A stretch of DNA of 64,000 nt from Thioalkalivibrio nitratireducens DSM 14787 (GCF_000321415.2 NC_019902.2:1364001-1428000); one strand, 5' to 3'; counted from the stretch's first letter, positions 18,664-28,757 are shown. Notes: generated by a model not told the origin, from the sequence alone. Program-made: numbers and translations.

Positions 18664-19446
18664 ATGACGCCGACCGAGGTCCTGGGCCTGTTTCTCTGGG
18701 GACTGCTGGCGTCGCTGGCTCTGATGAGCCTGGTCTGGGTGTTCAGCGTACCGCGCCGGGATGCGAGCCTGGTGGACCGTTTCTGGGGGCTGGGATTCGT
18801 ATGGGTCGCACTGCTCTGGTGGTGGTTCGCCGGGAGGCCGGCGAGCGCCTGGGTGATGCTGGTTCCCGTGATCCTGTGGGGCCTGCGCCTGTCGGCGTAC
18901 ATCACCTGGCGCAACTGGGGGCACGGCGAGGACGCCCGGTACACCGAGATGCGCGCGGAGCGGTCCGATGCCGCGTTCGCGCGGCGCAGTCTGGTCACGA
19001 TCTTCTGGCTGCAGGCGTCGCTGCTGGCGGTGATCGCGCTTCCGATGCTGGCCAGCGTCCGGGGCGGGATGCCGCTCTGGCCCCTGGTCTGGCTGGGCTG
19101 GGCGGTGTGGCTGTCCGGATTCGTCTACGAGAGCGTGGCGGACTGGCAACTGGCGCGGTTCAAGGCGGATGCGGGCAACCGGGCGCGGCTGATGGACCGC
19201 GGCCTGTGGCGGTTCAGCCGCCATCCAAACTACTTCGGCGAAATCGTGGTCTGGCTGGGCTTCGGCCTGATCGGGCTCGCGTTCGGCGGCTGGTGGGCTC
19301 TCCCTGGCGTGGCGTTGATGATCTTCCTGATCCTGCGCGTATCCGGGGTCGCACTGCTCGATCGCCGGCTCGGCGAGACTCGGGCCGGATACCGGGAATA
19401 TGCACGTCGGAGCAATGCCTTGATCCCGGGCCCGGTGCGCCGCTGA
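18664..19446 (+). CDS. DUF1295 (steroid 5-alpha-reductase/ICMT-like) membrane protein
   Basis: 260 residues, mostly hydrophobic. The N-terminal half holds DRFWGLGFVWVALLWWWF. The C-terminal half carries the motif of this family and of isoprenylcysteine methyltransferases (RGLWRFSRHPNYFGEIVVW), then GYREYARRSNALIPG. Members are integral membrane enzymes with a NADPH- or SAM-type pocket; no substrate can be assigned here. Start ATG 18664 is the first that removes non-family sequence. It lies upstream of minC with a spacer of about 160 bases. Confidence 0.87.
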   Translation: MTPTEVLGLFLWGLLASLALMSLVWVFSVPRRDASLVDRFWGLGFVWVALLWWWFAGRPASAWVMLVPVILWGLRLSAYITWRNWGHGEDARYTEMRAERSDAAFARRSLVTIFWLQASLLAVIALPMLASVRGGMPLWPLVWLGWAVWLSGFVYESVADWQLARFKADAGNRARLMDRGLWRFSRHPNYFGEIVVWLGFGLIGLAFGGWWALPGVALMIFLILRVSGVALLDRRLGETRAGYREYARRSNALIPGPVRR

Positions 19447-19608
19447 TCGAGCGACGGGATCCGGGGTCTGCGATCGTCGTCGCGGTTTCGAGCGTGAACG
19501 CGGGGTATCCGCAGTTCCGCATGGCGTATGCTGCGGGCTTCCGGAAAGGCTACAATGCGCCGATGTTCGATTTCCCCAATTTCCAGGAATGGTTTTCTCC
19601 GGTGAACG

Positions 19609-20367
19609 ATGGCCCGGCCAGATGATGCGATGACGGCAGGGGCCGGCAGCATGCACGCGCTCGAACTGAAGGGGCGCATGATGCTGGTGTCCGTGCTGCG
19701 CCTGCACACCGCCGATGGCGGGATCCTCGAGGCGGTGCTCAGCGAGCGGATGGCCGAGGCGCCCGATCTGATGCGCGACATGCCGGTGGTGGTCGACCTC
19801 GCGGCGATTGCGACGCTGCCGATCGCGGACCTGCTGGTGGTGCTGGAGCAGATCCGGCGGCAGGGATTCAAGCTGATCGGACTGCAGCAGAGCGGTGCGG
19901 TGCCCGAGGGATTGGCGGTGGCGAGTGGGCTGCCGTTGCTGGTGCTGGGCGGGCGTGCTGCACCCGAGCCGCCTGTCCGGAACCGTCCGGCGGAACCGCG
20001 GCCGGAAGCACCGCAACAGGCAGCGGCGCCGGCGGTGCATACGCCCACCCGCGTGGTGACGCAGCACGTGCGTTCCGGGCAACAGATTTACGCGCGCGGG
20101 GGGGATCTGATCATCACCGGTGCCGTCTCGGCCGGGGCCGAAATTCTGGCGGATGGCCACATCCACATCTACGGCACACTGCGTGGGCGGGCGCTTGCGG
20201 GTGTGCGCGGGCTTGCGTCGGCGAGCATCTTCTGCCGCCGGCTGGATGCGGAACTGGTATCGATTGCCGGGCACTACCGCATCGCGGAAGACATTCTCGA
20301 CAGCGAGCGCGGCGAGAACCGATTGGTGACGCTGTCGGGCGAAACGATCGACATCGCAGAAATCTAG
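19609..20367 (+). CDS. minC: Septum site-determining protein MinC
   Basis: About 252 residues. The N-terminal MinC_N domain (ELKGRMMLVSVLRLHTADGG) inhibits FtsZ polymers. A proline/alanine-rich linker lies at about residues 120-150. The C-terminal beta-helical domain that dimerises and binds MinD follows (SGQQIYARGGDLIITGAVSA, HIHIYGTLRGRALAG). The start is not certain; ATGs at 19609, 19630 and 19651 are all in frame. It is the first gene of minCDE, followed by minD after 40 bases. Confidence 0.95.
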   Translation: MARPDDAMTAGAGSMHALELKGRMMLVSVLRLHTADGGILEAVLSERMAEAPDLMRDMPVVVDLAAIATLPIADLLVVLEQIRRQGFKLIGLQQSGAVPEGLAVASGLPLLVLGGRAAPEPPVRNRPAEPRPEAPQQAAAPAVHTPTRVVTQHVRSGQQIYARGGDLIITGAVSAGAEILADGHIHIYGTLRGRALAGVRGLASASIFCRRLDAELVSIAGHYRIAEDILDSERGENRLVTLSGETIDIAEI

Positions 20368-20407
20368 GCGGTTCGAACCCGCCTTGTTCTAAGGAGATGC
20401 AGGCTCT

Positions 20408-21217
20408 ATGGCACGCGTTGTAGTGATTACCTCGGGCAAGGGAGGGGTGGGCAAGACCACCACCTCGGCGGCGCTGGCGACTGGTCTGGCCCTCGAGGGT
20501 CACAAGACCGCCGTCGTGGATTTCGACGTCGGCCTGCGCAATCTCGACCTGGTGATGGGTTGCGAGCGCCGGGTCGTCTACGACTTTGTCAACGTGATCA
20601 ACGGCGACGCGAACCTGCGCCAGGCGCTGATCAAGGACAAGCGCACCGACAACCTGTTCATCCTCCCCGCCTCGCAGACCCGGGACAAGGAGGCGCTGAC
20701 TCCGGAAGGCGTCGACCGGGTGCTGAACGAGTTGGTGAAGGACTTCGATTTCGTGATCTGCGACAGCCCGGCAGGGATCGAGCGCGGCGCGCTGATGGCC
20801 GCGTACTATGCGGACGAGGCGGTGGTGGTCACGAACCCCGAGGTCTCGAGCGTGCGTGACTCGGACCGCATGCTCGGCATCCTGTCGAGCAAGACGCGCC
20901 GGGCCGAGCAGGGCGAGGGCGCGATCCCCGCCCGTCTGCTGCTGACCCGCTATTCCCCGGAACGCGTGCTGAAAGGGGAGATGCTCAGCATCGAAGACGT
21001 GCAGGACATCCTGTCGATCGACATGCTGGGCGTGATCCCCGAGTCCCAGGCGGTTTTGAACGCCTCGAACTCGGGCGTTCCGGTGGTCATGGACGACGGC
21101 TCGGACGCGGGCCAGGCCTACCTCGACGCGGTAGCGCGTTTTCTGGGCGAGGAACGCCCGTACCGGTTCATCACCATGCAGAAGAAGGGCTTCTTCGGAC
21201 GCCTGTTCGGGGGTTGA
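20408..21217 (+). CDS. minD: Septum site-determining ATPase MinD
   Basis: 269 residues. The deviant Walker A motif ([19 protein letters not shown]) lies at the N-terminus. It is followed by [18 protein letters not shown] and the conserved [13 protein letters not shown]. The C-terminal [11 protein letters not shown] is the amphipathic membrane-targeting helix. MinD binds the membrane in its ATP form, recruits MinC and is released by MinE. TAAGGAG lies about 12 bases before the ATG. The stop region overlaps the minE leader. Confidence 0.97.
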   Translation: MARVVVITSGKGGVGKTTTSAALATGLALEGHKTAVVDFDVGLRNLDLVMGCERRVVYDFVNVINGDANLRQALIKDKRTDNLFILPASQTRDKEALTPEGVDRVLNELVKDFDFVICDSPAGIERGALMAAYYADEAVVVTNPEVSSVRDSDRMLGILSSKTRRAEQGEGAIPARLLLTRYSPERVLKGEMLSIEDVQDILSIDMLGVIPESQAVLNASNSGVPVVMDDGSDAGQAYLDAVARFLGEERPYRFITMQKKGFFGRLFGG

Positions 21218-21222
21218 TCGGC

Positions 21223-21477
21223 ATGGGAATTTTCGACTACTTTCGCTCACCGAAGCCGAAATCCGCGTCGATCGCGAAGGAACGGCTGCAGATCATCGTG
21301 GCCCGGGAGCGCGCGCACCGCTCGGGTCCCGACTATCTGCCGGCACTGCACCGCGAGATCCTCTCGGTCATCCGCAAATACGTGCACGTGGACGACGAGG
21401 CGGTGCAGATGAACCTCGAGCGCGAGGGTGATTGCGAGATCCTCGAACTGAACATCACGCTGCCCGACAAGGGTTGA
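21223..21477 (+). CDS. minE: Cell division topological specificity factor MinE
   Basis: 84 residues from ATG 21223 ([20 protein letters not shown]); the amphipathic N-terminus and [12 protein letters not shown] anti-MinCD helix are present. The C-terminal dimerisation half ends NITLPDKG. MinE stimulates MinD ATPase activity and drives pole-to-pole oscillation. Five bases separate it from the minD stop, so the three genes form an operon. Confidence 0.96.
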   Translation: MGIFDYFRSPKPKSASIAKERLQIIVARERAHRSGPDYLPALHREILSVIRKYVHVDDEAVQMNLEREGDCEILELNITLPDKG

Positions 21478-21610
21478 AAGCTCCTGGGCCGCGCCCCTCG
21501 ATACCTGCGGGCACGACGGTGCTCCCGGCGCGGAGTTCGTGCCGTGGATACCCGGTGTGCGGCGGTGGTGGGGCGCCGGGCAGCCAGCGCCAGAGCGTGG
21601 CCCGTTGCCG

Positions 21611-22309
21611 CTATCGGCGCAGGAAGCGCAGCCAGGCCCAGATGTTCAGCAGGCTCATCAGCGATTGCGCCACGTAGGTATAGGCGGCGGCCTTCAGGAT
21701 GCGCTGCGCGTGCGGGTAGTCGGTCTCGTAGAGGTATCCGCCGTCGCGCAGGATGGGGAGGGCGCGGTTGAAGCTGGCATCGAGCTCCGTCGGCAGCGTC
21801 ACCAGGTGCACGATCGCGGCGAGCCCCATCGACAACAGGCCGGCGAGCAGGAACATCGCCCCCGGCGCCGGGTGTCGGGTCAGGATCGTGATCACCGGGA
21901 TCGCGAGCATCAGAAACGCCCCCAGGCGCTGGCCGCTCGCCGCCCATCGGACCAGTTCACCGCGCAGCCGCAGCGGCGCATAGCCCTCCGCATGCTGGAT
22001 CGCGTGCCCCACCTCGTGTGCTGCCACGGTCACCGCGGTCAGCGAACGGCCGTGGTAGTTCCCTGACGTCAGGCGCACGGCCCGGGCTTCCGGGTCGTAG
22101 TGGTCGCCACTCTCGGTCACCTCGACCGCGACCTTGTGCAGGCCTCGCTGGTTCAGCAGGTGACGCGCTAGTTCACCGCCGCTGCCCTGGTAGCGCTCCT
22201 CCGGCTGGCTGTACTTGGCAAGGGTGCGCCGTACCCACCAGCCCGGCCCGTAGGTTGCCAGGATCAGCAAGGGCACCAGAATGATCAGCAGCCGAACCAT
22301 GGCCGCCAT
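21611..22309 (-). CDS. YugP-type membrane zinc metallopeptidase
   Basis: 232 residues (ATG 22309 or 22300). An N-terminal helix is followed by a soluble part with the zinc motif HEVGHAIQH (HExxH), then further helices (GAMFLLAGLLSMGLAAIVH). This matches the Zn_peptidase_2/YugP family, probable membrane-bound proteases with unknown substrates. It lies downstream of the MscS-family gene on the same strand with a gap of 66 bases, so they are probably co-transcribed. Its 3' end is convergent with minE. Confidence 0.88.
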   Translation of the reverse strand: MAAMVRLLIILVPLLILATYGPGWWVRRTLAKYSQPEERYQGSGGELARHLLNQRGLHKVAVEVTESGDHYDPEARAVRLTSGNYHGRSLTAVTVAAHEVGHAIQHAEGYAPLRLRGELVRWAASGQRLGAFLMLAIPVITILTRHPAPGAMFLLAGLLSMGLAAIVHLVTLPTELDASFNRALPILRDGGYLYETDYPHAQRILKAAAYTYVAQSLMSLLNIWAWLRFLRR

Positions 22310-22375
22310 GGTAGCCGATGGTCGCGATTGTTGCCGTTTCCCGCCCTGGCCGTCGGGGCGTCGAAATGGACGGGA

Positions 22376-24679
22376 TCATTCGAGGTCGTCGAAGTCGCGG
22401 CCGCGCTTTGCGTTCGGCCGCGCCTGCCGATTGCCGCCGAAGTCTGTCGGTTCGGTGCCGGCCGAAGCGCCCGGCAACGACTGGTGCAGCACCTGGAGGT
22501 GGGCGGGCGGTGCCGACCCGTCCTTGTGTGCCCCGAAGTACAGGGTCATGTGCGGGAACGGGATCTCGATGCCGGCGGCGTCGAAGTGGCGCTTGACCAG
22601 CCGGTTGTACTCGCGGCCGACTGCCCAATGGGCACCCGGCTGGGTCTTGATTCGTACCCGCACGTTCACGGCCGAGTCGCCGAGACCGGTTACGCCATGC
22701 ACTTCGAGATCGCCGATGATGACCGGACCGTGTTCCGGGTGTGCACGAAGTTCCTCGAACGCCTCGCGCAGCCGCACGATCACCTCGTCGGTGTCCTCGC
22801 GGTAGGCAACACCGTATTCTCCGACGTGGTAGCCGAAGTCGCGGGTCAGGTTGGACACCGTGTCGACCGAGGAAAACGGGATCACGTGATAGGTTCCCGA
22901 CAGATCGCGCAGGCCGATGGAGCGGATTGTCAGCTTCTCGGTGACCCCGGTGACGCCTGCCACCTGGACCACCTCGCCGGTGTTGATCGCGTTCTCCAAC
23001 TGGATGAAAACACCGGTGATGATGTCCTGCACCAGTTTCTGCGCACCGAAGCCGATGGCCAGGCCGAGCACGCCGGCACCGGCGATCAGCGGACCGATGT
23101 TGATGCCGATTTCGGCGAGCACGATCATCGCGACCATCACCACCAGCGCGATTGCGATGGCGTTGCGGAAGATCGCGAGCAGCGTTCGTTCCCGGGCACC
23201 GGGTGCACCCCGGCCAGTGTCGGCGCTGAGCTGGTGTTCGATCCAGCTGGCCACCACCAGCCAGAAAAGCGCGGCCAGGGCCAGGATCAGCGCCACGGTA
23301 AGCGCCTTGGCGACCAGCGTGGAGCCGCCCTCCGACGCCAGCCAGCCGCCCAGGCTGAACAGGCTCCAGGCGTCGGCGATCACGGCCAGCACGACGATCA
23401 GGATCACGACCCGCATCACCTTGAGTGCGGTCGGAATATAGGCGTTCAGCCGTTCCTCGAGCATCGGAAACTTGCGCCGCGTCTCTTCCGGGATCTGGAT
23501 ACGGCGGCTGATGATCTGGGTCAGCACAGCAGCTACGAAGAATCCGGCCAGGATCGCCAGCAATGTCTTGCCGGTGGCCAGCGCCATGAACGGCAGCGCA
23601 TCCTGCGGCCGGGTCAGCGTGACCAGGGCCAGCGCGGCGAGGTACAGCAGCGCCAGCCAGTGCCAGCTGCGGGCCAGCGTGATCAGCGCGAACCGGGTGG
23701 CCATGTAGCGGCTGCGGTCCGCGACCGCGCTGATGCGGCGACTGACGCGCGAGCGGTTCTGCAGTACGATCGCGACCGCATAGGCGAACGCCACGAGCAG
23801 TACCAGCAGGCCCACCGATCGCCCCGCCGGACCCGACACGTGGAAGTTGACGATCGGGACCACGAGGAGCATGCCGTAGCCGATGAATCCAGTCATGCGG
23901 GCGAGCCAGGCGTTCCAGTAGGCGGCCTCCTCGCCGGCCATCGGCAGGATTCGGAGCCCCTGGTACCGACTCGCGAACAGCAGTCGCAGCAGCAGCTTGG
24001 TGGTCTCCACCAGCAGGAAGGCATTCAAAAACAGCGAATGCCGGGCTTCCATGGTTCCGGTGTCACCCAGCAGGAACAGAGCCAGCCCGTAGCCTGTCAC
24101 CCAGGCCACCACCACCGCTCCGATGTCCACGGCGGCGGCAGCCGTCACTGCCGGGATCGCGCGCAGCAATGCATGCGAGCGCCGGGCGACGCGTACCCAG
24201 CCGTCCAACATCGCGAACACCGGGGCAGCGAGCCGGCGCAGCAGCTGGAACAGGGCGACCGTGACCGCAATCAGGATCGCGAGGTCGATGGCCGCCCGGC
24301 CAAGGCCGACCCAGTCAGCGGTCCCGAGCGTGCTCAGCGCGTCGCGCAACATCGCCGCCTGGACGCTCAGTTCGGCCACCGCGCCTTCGGCCCCCTGCTG
24401 GGTCCACTGGGCGACCTGGCGCGGTAGCGACAGGGCGTCCGGGGCGGTGTCCAGCGCGGGCGGTTCGTCAGCCCGTGCGCGCAGTCCGTCGAGCAGCCGC
24501 TCTCGCGTGTGCGGATCCTCGAGCGCATCGATCAGCGCACGGATCGTGTCGGCGTCGTGCGCCGGAGCTTCTTCGGCGATGGCCGGAGGAACGCCCACCA
24601 GCAGCAGCACGAGGCCGAGCAGCGCAGTGACGAAGGCGTGGCGTTTCAGGCAGGGCAGTTTGGCGCGCAGGCGGTACAC
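22376..24679 (-). CDS. Large mechanosensitive channel, MscS family
   Basis: 767 residues. An N-terminal signal peptide ends AIAEEAPAHD, followed by a periplasmic helical part and many transmembrane helices. The conserved MscS pore and beta domain occupies the last third (LAEIGINIGPLIAGAGVLGL, AIGFGAQKLVQDIITGVFI, ENAINTGEVVQVAGVTGVTE). A proline-rich, charged tail ends KRGRDFDDLE. Members open on membrane tension to protect against hypo-osmotic shock. The size and architecture place it among the larger MscK/YbdG-like relatives, not the 280-residue MscS. Confidence 0.9.
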   Translation of the reverse strand: MYRLRAKLPCLKRHAFVTALLGLVLLLVGVPPAIAEEAPAHDADTIRALIDALEDPHTRERLLDGLRARADEPPALDTAPDALSLPRQVAQWTQQGAEGAVAELSVQAAMLRDALSTLGTADWVGLGRAAIDLAILIAVTVALFQLLRRLAAPVFAMLDGWVRVARRSHALLRAIPAVTAAAAVDIGAVVVAWVTGYGLALFLLGDTGTMEARHSLFLNAFLLVETTKLLLRLLFASRYQGLRILPMAGEEAAYWNAWLARMTGFIGYGMLLVVPIVNFHVSGPAGRSVGLLVLLVAFAYAVAIVLQNRSRVSRRISAVADRSRYMATRFALITLARSWHWLALLYLAALALVTLTRPQDALPFMALATGKTLLAILAGFFVAAVLTQIISRRIQIPEETRRKFPMLEERLNAYIPTALKVMRVVILIVVLAVIADAWSLFSLGGWLASEGGSTLVAKALTVALILALAALFWLVVASWIEHQLSADTGRGAPGARERTLLAIFRNAIAIALVVMVAMIVLAEIGINIGPLIAGAGVLGLAIGFGAQKLVQDIITGVFIQLENAINTGEVVQVAGVTGVTEKLTIRSIGLRDLSGTYHVIPFSSVDTVSNLTRDFGYHVGEYGVAYREDTDEVIVRLREAFEELRAHPEHGPVIIGDLEVHGVTGLGDSAVNVRVRIKTQPGAHWAVGREYNRLVKRHFDAAGIEIPFPHMTLYFGAHKDGSAPPAHLQVLHQSLPGASAGTEPTDFGGNRQARPNAKRGRDFDDLE

Positions 24680-24906
24680 AGGGAGCTCCGTCCGAGGTCG
24701 ATGATCGGCACGTCTGGTCGGGGTTCGAACCCGTTCGAGCCGTTTCCCGCGGGTATACCGCTGTCAGTCTACCTGCCGTGGCGCGCGCCGCCACCCCCGG
24801 TGAGAACAGCCTCGTACGCAGCCGCCTACCCCCGGACCGTTCGGCTCGGCTCTGCGGCTACCCGGGGCGCTAGCCGCCGGGCGCGACATCCGGCTTGCCG
24901 CGGCCC

Positions 24907-25680
24907 TCACGACCCGCTGGCGGGAACGACCGAATCGACCCGGACCGGGTCCAGCCAGCCGGTGCCGAGCTGATCCATTTGCCGTTCGACCCACTGGCGG
25001 CGCTGTGCGACGGTTTCCGAGGAAGACGTCGGTGACCAGCTGCGCGGGCTGGGCAGGACGGCCGCCAGCGCGGCGGCCTGTTCGCGGCTCAGCGAACGCG
25101 CCGGAACGCCGTAGTGATAGCCCGCGGCGGCCTCGATCCCGAAGATTCCTGGGCCCCACTCGGCGATATTGAGATAGACCTCGAGAATCCGGGCCTTGGG
25201 CCACAGTGCCTCGATGGCCAGCGTGAACCCCGCTTCGACCGCTTTGCGCACGAAGCTCCGGCCATGCCAGAGAAACAGGTTCTTCGAGACCTGCTGGCTG
25301 ATCGTGCTGGCTCCGCGCAGCGATCCGCCGTCCAGTCGCTGCTCGAGTGCCTGGCGGATCGATACCCAGTCGAAGCCCCGGTGTTGCGGGAAACGCTGGT
25401 CTTCCGCGGCAACCACCGCCAGGGCTACGTGAACCGGCAGGGCTTCCAGCGGCTGCCAGGTCGTGCGCAGGGACGGAACGGTGCCCGGGGCGCCTTCGGT
25501 GACCATGTACATCGAGTAGGGTGGGTCGAACCAGCGGAACAGCAGTACGACCAACACCGCGAGCAGGAGCAGGGTCGCGACCAGCGCCATCAGTGCCCGG
25601 GCCAGACGCCAGCGCAGGCCAGGGCGCCTTCTCGTTCGCCGGCTTCTGCGGGTTCGCTGCTGCGACCGGTAGCGTTTCAT
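24907..25680 (-). CDS. mtgA: Monofunctional peptidoglycan glycosyltransferase MtgA
   Basis: 257 residues from ATG 25680; codons to 25851 upstream look non-coding. A strongly basic N-terminus (RRSRRTRRRPGLRWRLARAL) and one transmembrane helix lead into the GT51 domain. Its motifs are AVVAAEDQRFPQHRGFDW, GASTISQQVSKNLFLW and ILEVYLNIAEWGPGIFGIE. The first catalytic glutamate is in EDQRF. MtgA polymerises lipid II without a transpeptidase domain. Confidence 0.95.
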   Translation of the reverse strand: MKRYRSQQRTRRSRRTRRRPGLRWRLARALMALVATLLLLAVLVVLLFRWFDPPYSMYMVTEGAPGTVPSLRTTWQPLEALPVHVALAVVAAEDQRFPQHRGFDWVSIRQALEQRLDGGSLRGASTISQQVSKNLFLWHGRSFVRKAVEAGFTLAIEALWPKARILEVYLNIAEWGPGIFGIEAAAGYHYGVPARSLSREQAAALAAVLPSPRSWSPTSSSETVAQRRQWVERQMDQLGTGWLDPVRVDSVVPASGS

Positions 25681-25849
25681 GCCGCCATTCTGCCAGATTC
25701 GCCCCCCGGCCCCGGCCCCGGCCCCGGCGGCGCGTCGGACGCGGTCGGTGTCGGCGGTTGCACCTGACCCTGGGCCGCGGGGATGAACTAACGCCCGCCG
25801 ATCCGGACTCAATGCACAGTGATCCCAGCCATCGCCCCGAGGGCCGACC

Positions 25850-26605
25850 ATGCCGAGTCCGGATCCGATGCATGCACCCAGCGTGGACCCCGCCGAGGTG
25901 GCCCGGTATCAGCGTCTCGCCGCGACCTGGTGGGACCCACAGGGTCCGTTCTGGCCGTTGCATGTGTTGAACCGCGTGCGCAGCGGGTGGATCGTCGAGC
26001 AGCTGGCACGCGAGCTCGGTCGTGACGCCTCGGCCGCGATGCCGCTGCACGGTCTGAGCATGCTTGACGTGGGCTGCGGCGGCGGCATCCTGTCCGAGAG
26101 CGTGGCGCGCAATGGCGCCGAGGTACTGGGAATCGACGTCACGGCGCGCAATATCGTCGTGGCCCGCGATCATGCCGACGGGCAGGGACTGGCGATCCGC
26201 TACCGCCAGGTGGCGCTGGAGGATCTCGATGAGGGCGATTTCGACGTGGTCCTGAACATGGAGGTGATCGAACACGTGGTCGACCCGCAGGCTTTTCTGC
26301 GCGAGTGCCTGTCCCGAGTGCGTCCGGGGGGATTCCTGGTGCTGGCCACGCTGAACCGTACCCTGGCATCGTTCGCGGCCGGTATCATTGGCGCCGAGTA
26401 CCTGTTCCGCCTGTTGCCGCGCGGAACCCACCAGTGGCACCGTTTCGTGCGCCCGAAGGAACTGACCGACCCGCTAGAGGCCGCCAGCTGCCGGATCGTC
26501 GCGCGTTCCGGGGTCGGAGTGAACCCGTTTACCCGGCGCATGCGCCTGATCCGGTACGAAGGCGTCAACTACATGCTGATGGCGCGGATTCCTGCCGCGT
26601 CCTGA
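25850..26605 (+). CDS. ubiG: Ubiquinone biosynthesis O-methyltransferase UbiG
   Basis: 251 residues. The N-terminus (VARYQRLAATWWDPQGPFWPLH) and SAM-binding motif I (MLDVGCGGGILSE) are typical. VLNMEVIEHVVDP and the C-terminal GTHQWHRFVRPKEL and GVNYMLMA also match UbiG. The enzyme does both O-methylations in ubiquinone synthesis. ATG 25850 and ATG 25868 are both possible starts. Confidence 0.95.
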   Translation: MPSPDPMHAPSVDPAEVARYQRLAATWWDPQGPFWPLHVLNRVRSGWIVEQLARELGRDASAAMPLHGLSMLDVGCGGGILSESVARNGAEVLGIDVTARNIVVARDHADGQGLAIRYRQVALEDLDEGDFDVVLNMEVIEHVVDPQAFLRECLSRVRPGGFLVLATLNRTLASFAAGIIGAEYLFRLLPRGTHQWHRFVRPKELTDPLEAASCRIVARSGVGVNPFTRRMRLIRYEGVNYMLMARIPAAS

Positions 26606-26635
26606 GCCACCGATTTCCCGATTCTGGAGCACACC

Positions 26636-26962
26636 ATGAACTTTCTTCCCTACGAATTCACCACGCCCACCGGAGACGCGATCTCGTTCGAGTTTCGGCT
26701 GCATCCCGAGACGGGATCCGCGACCCGCGTGCACCAGCTGCTGGACCGGATCCTGCATACCCTGAACCACGAGATCGCACTGCTCGGGGAGACGCGCAAC
26801 GGGGATCTGCTGCAGGCGCTGGCGATGGCAATGGCGGTACGCACCGAAATGATCCCGGCCGACCCCGAACTCACGCGCCGGCTCGCGCTGGACGTCATGG
26901 AGCAGGCCCTGCAGTCGCTTCAGCATGCACGTCACCAGGAGATCCCGGTCGGCCACGCCTGA
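26636..26962 (+). CDS. Conserved-looking hypothetical protein (108 aa)
   Basis: The ATG at 26636 has GGAG 6-7 bases upstream and lies 30 bases after ubiG, so the two are probably co-transcribed. The product is acidic and mainly alpha-helical, opening MNFLPYEFTTPTGDAISFEF. It has no membrane segment and no cysteine motif. I do not recognise a family. Codon use fits a real gene. Confidence 0.7.
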   Translation: MNFLPYEFTTPTGDAISFEFRLHPETGSATRVHQLLDRILHTLNHEIALLGETRNGDLLQALAMAMAVRTEMIPADPELTRRLALDVMEQALQSLQHARHQEIPVGHA

Positions 26963-27049
26963 CCCGCGCGCCCCCGCGAATCCGGGGGAGGAGCGCGATA
27001 GCGGTTCCTTGCCTGCTGCGGCTGCCGCCCGCACCCCGGCGGCATTGCT

Positions 27050-28330
27050 TCACGCGTCGATGAAGGCGCGCCGGGCGAGCATCGCGGCGCCATGGGCCGC
27101 TTCCTCGTGCGCGGCCCTGCGTACCGGCACCCCGCTTACGCGCATGCGCAGCGCGGTCCACTGCGGGTTCGCGGCACCCCCTCCGACCGTGACGATCCCT
27201 GACGGCGGTTCGGTGCCCAGCCGGGCCAGGTGCGCGTAGCCGGCCGCCTCGATCCGTGCGATGCCTTCGAGTAATCCGTGCAGGAAATGCGCGTCGTCCG
27301 CCGGCCGTGGGCTCAGTTCCGGGGGGCGGCCGGGGTCGTGGATCGGGAAGCGTTCGCCGGTCGCGGGCAGCGGGTAGTACGCCAGTCCGGAATCCCGCTG
27401 CGGGTCGATCCTCCGGCTCAACTCGGTGATCTGCCCGGCGGTGAAATGGACGGCCAGCGCCGCGCCGCCGGTATTCGACGCACCGCCGGCGAGCCAGCGG
27501 CCCAGCACGCGGTGGCTGTAGACCCCGGTGTCGCGGTCGAACACCGGCTGCGCCGACCATTGTTTCAGCACCAGCGTGCTGCCCAGACTCGTGACGCCGG
27601 TATGCAGGTCGTCCACGCCGGTGGCAAGGAATCCGGCGATGCTGTCGGTGGTTCCCGCGACGATCCGGCTCGACGGATGCAGTCCGGTGCTCCGCGCCAG
27701 CGCCGGGTCGATCCTGCCGACGACCGTGCCGGCGGGCACGATCCGGGGCAGCAGGTCGGCAACCGGCCCCAACTCCGCCAGCCACCAGTCCGGCCAGCGG
27801 TCCTCGGCCGGGTCGTACCCGAGCTTCAGCGCGTTGTTCGCGTCGCCGAGGTCGTAGCGGCCGAGCAGACCGCCGCAGATCCATTCCGCCTGGTGCAGCA
27901 CCCGCGCCGCGGAGCGCAGCAGTCCCTGTTCACGCAGCCACAGCAGTTTCGCGGCCGAGGAAGCAGCGCCGTGGGCCGCACTTTCGCGCGGTGCCAGGGT
28001 GGTCAGCCGCGCGGCCTGCGCGCGCGCCCGCGTGTCGTGGTACAGCAGCGCCGGCCCCAGCGGCTGACCATCACGATCCACCGCCAGCAGCGTACCCGAG
28101 GTGCCATCCACCGCGATGGCCACGGGCTCTCCGGGCAGACGCGCTGCCAGCTGGCCGAGCAGAACGCGTACCGCGCTCGACCAGGCCCCGGGATCGCGGC
28201 CGCTGCGCTCATCGGCGGTCCAGTTGCGGCGCATGGAAGACACGGGGCGGCCGGCCGCGTCGAGCACCACCGCCCGAATCCCGGAAGTTCCCAGATCCAG
28301 ACCGACGAAATGTCGTGGCACGGTGTTCAT
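27050..28330 (-). CDS. FGGY-family carbohydrate kinase (D-ribulokinase/xylulokinase-like)
   Basis: 426 residues with both FGGY actin-fold halves. The N-terminal phosphate loop is FVGLDLGTSGIRAVVLD; the second half begins near IVAGTTDSIAGFLATG and contains IVTVGGGAANPQWTALR. It is shorter than classical xylulokinase (about 490) and resembles the D-ribulose kinases of cyanobacteria and plants. The exact sugar is inferred only. It has 22 bases between its start and the end of queF on the same strand. Confidence 0.85.
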   Translation of the reverse strand: MNTVPRHFVGLDLGTSGIRAVVLDAAGRPVSSMRRNWTADERSGRDPGAWSSAVRVLLGQLAARLPGEPVAIAVDGTSGTLLAVDRDGQPLGPALLYHDTRARAQAARLTTLAPRESAAHGAASSAAKLLWLREQGLLRSAARVLHQAEWICGGLLGRYDLGDANNALKLGYDPAEDRWPDWWLAELGPVADLLPRIVPAGTVVGRIDPALARSTGLHPSSRIVAGTTDSIAGFLATGVDDLHTGVTSLGSTLVLKQWSAQPVFDRDTGVYSHRVLGRWLAGGASNTGGAALAVHFTAGQITELSRRIDPQRDSGLAYYPLPATGERFPIHDPGRPPELSPRPADDAHFLHGLLEGIARIEAAGYAHLARLGTEPPSGIVTVGGGAANPQWTALRMRVSGVPVRRAAHEEAAHGAAMLARRAFIDA

Positions 28331-28352
28331 CCCGGCCGACGCAGCGCCACGT

Positions 28353-28757
28353 TCAGCGCGGGATGGGCTGCGGGAGTTCGACCGCAGCGGCGGGCGTCCA
28401 ACCCGGAGCGCGATGCTCGGCCACGACCTGGGTGAAGATCCCGCCGCGCACGTTGAAATCCGCGGTCAGGCGCATGAACCGCGGCTGGATCGCGGCGACG
28501 AGGTCGTCCACGATGCGGTTCGTGACCGCCTCGTGATAGGCGCCCTCGTTGCGGTAGGACCAGATGTACAGTTTCAGCGATTTCAGCTCGACGCAGGCGG
28601 TGTCCGGGACGTACTCCAGGTGTAGTTCGGCGAAATCGGGCTGGCCGGTGGCCGGGCACAGGCAGGTGAACTCCGGGATGCGCATGTGGATGGTGTAATC
28701 GCGGCCGGGCTGTGGATTCGGGAAGGTGTCCAGGGTCTTGCTGGGTGCACTGGGCAT
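28353..28757 (-). CDS. queF: NADPH-dependent 7-cyano-7-deazaguanine (preQ0) reductase, short QueF type
   Basis: 134 residues with the QueF motif [20 protein letters not shown]. The substrate-binding cysteine lies in [12 protein letters not shown]. It reduces the preQ0 nitrile to preQ1 in queuosine synthesis. The length matches the short unimodular (YkvM-like) class, not the 280-residue E. coli class. No other queuosine gene is in the window. Confidence 0.95.
   Translation of the reverse strand: MPSAPSKTLDTFPNPQPGRDYTIHMRIPEFTCLCPATGQPDFAELHLEYVPDTACVELKSLKLYIWSYRNEGAYHEAVTNRIVDDLVAAIQPRFMRLTADFNVRGGIFTQVVAEHRAPGWTPAAAVELPQPIPR

Noticed and set aside
22328-24427. Long plus-strand open frame (699 codons) opposite the MscS-family gene
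   Set aside because: The translation is His/Gln/Asp-rich and low complexity, the usual antisense shadow of a hydrophobic GC-rich gene.
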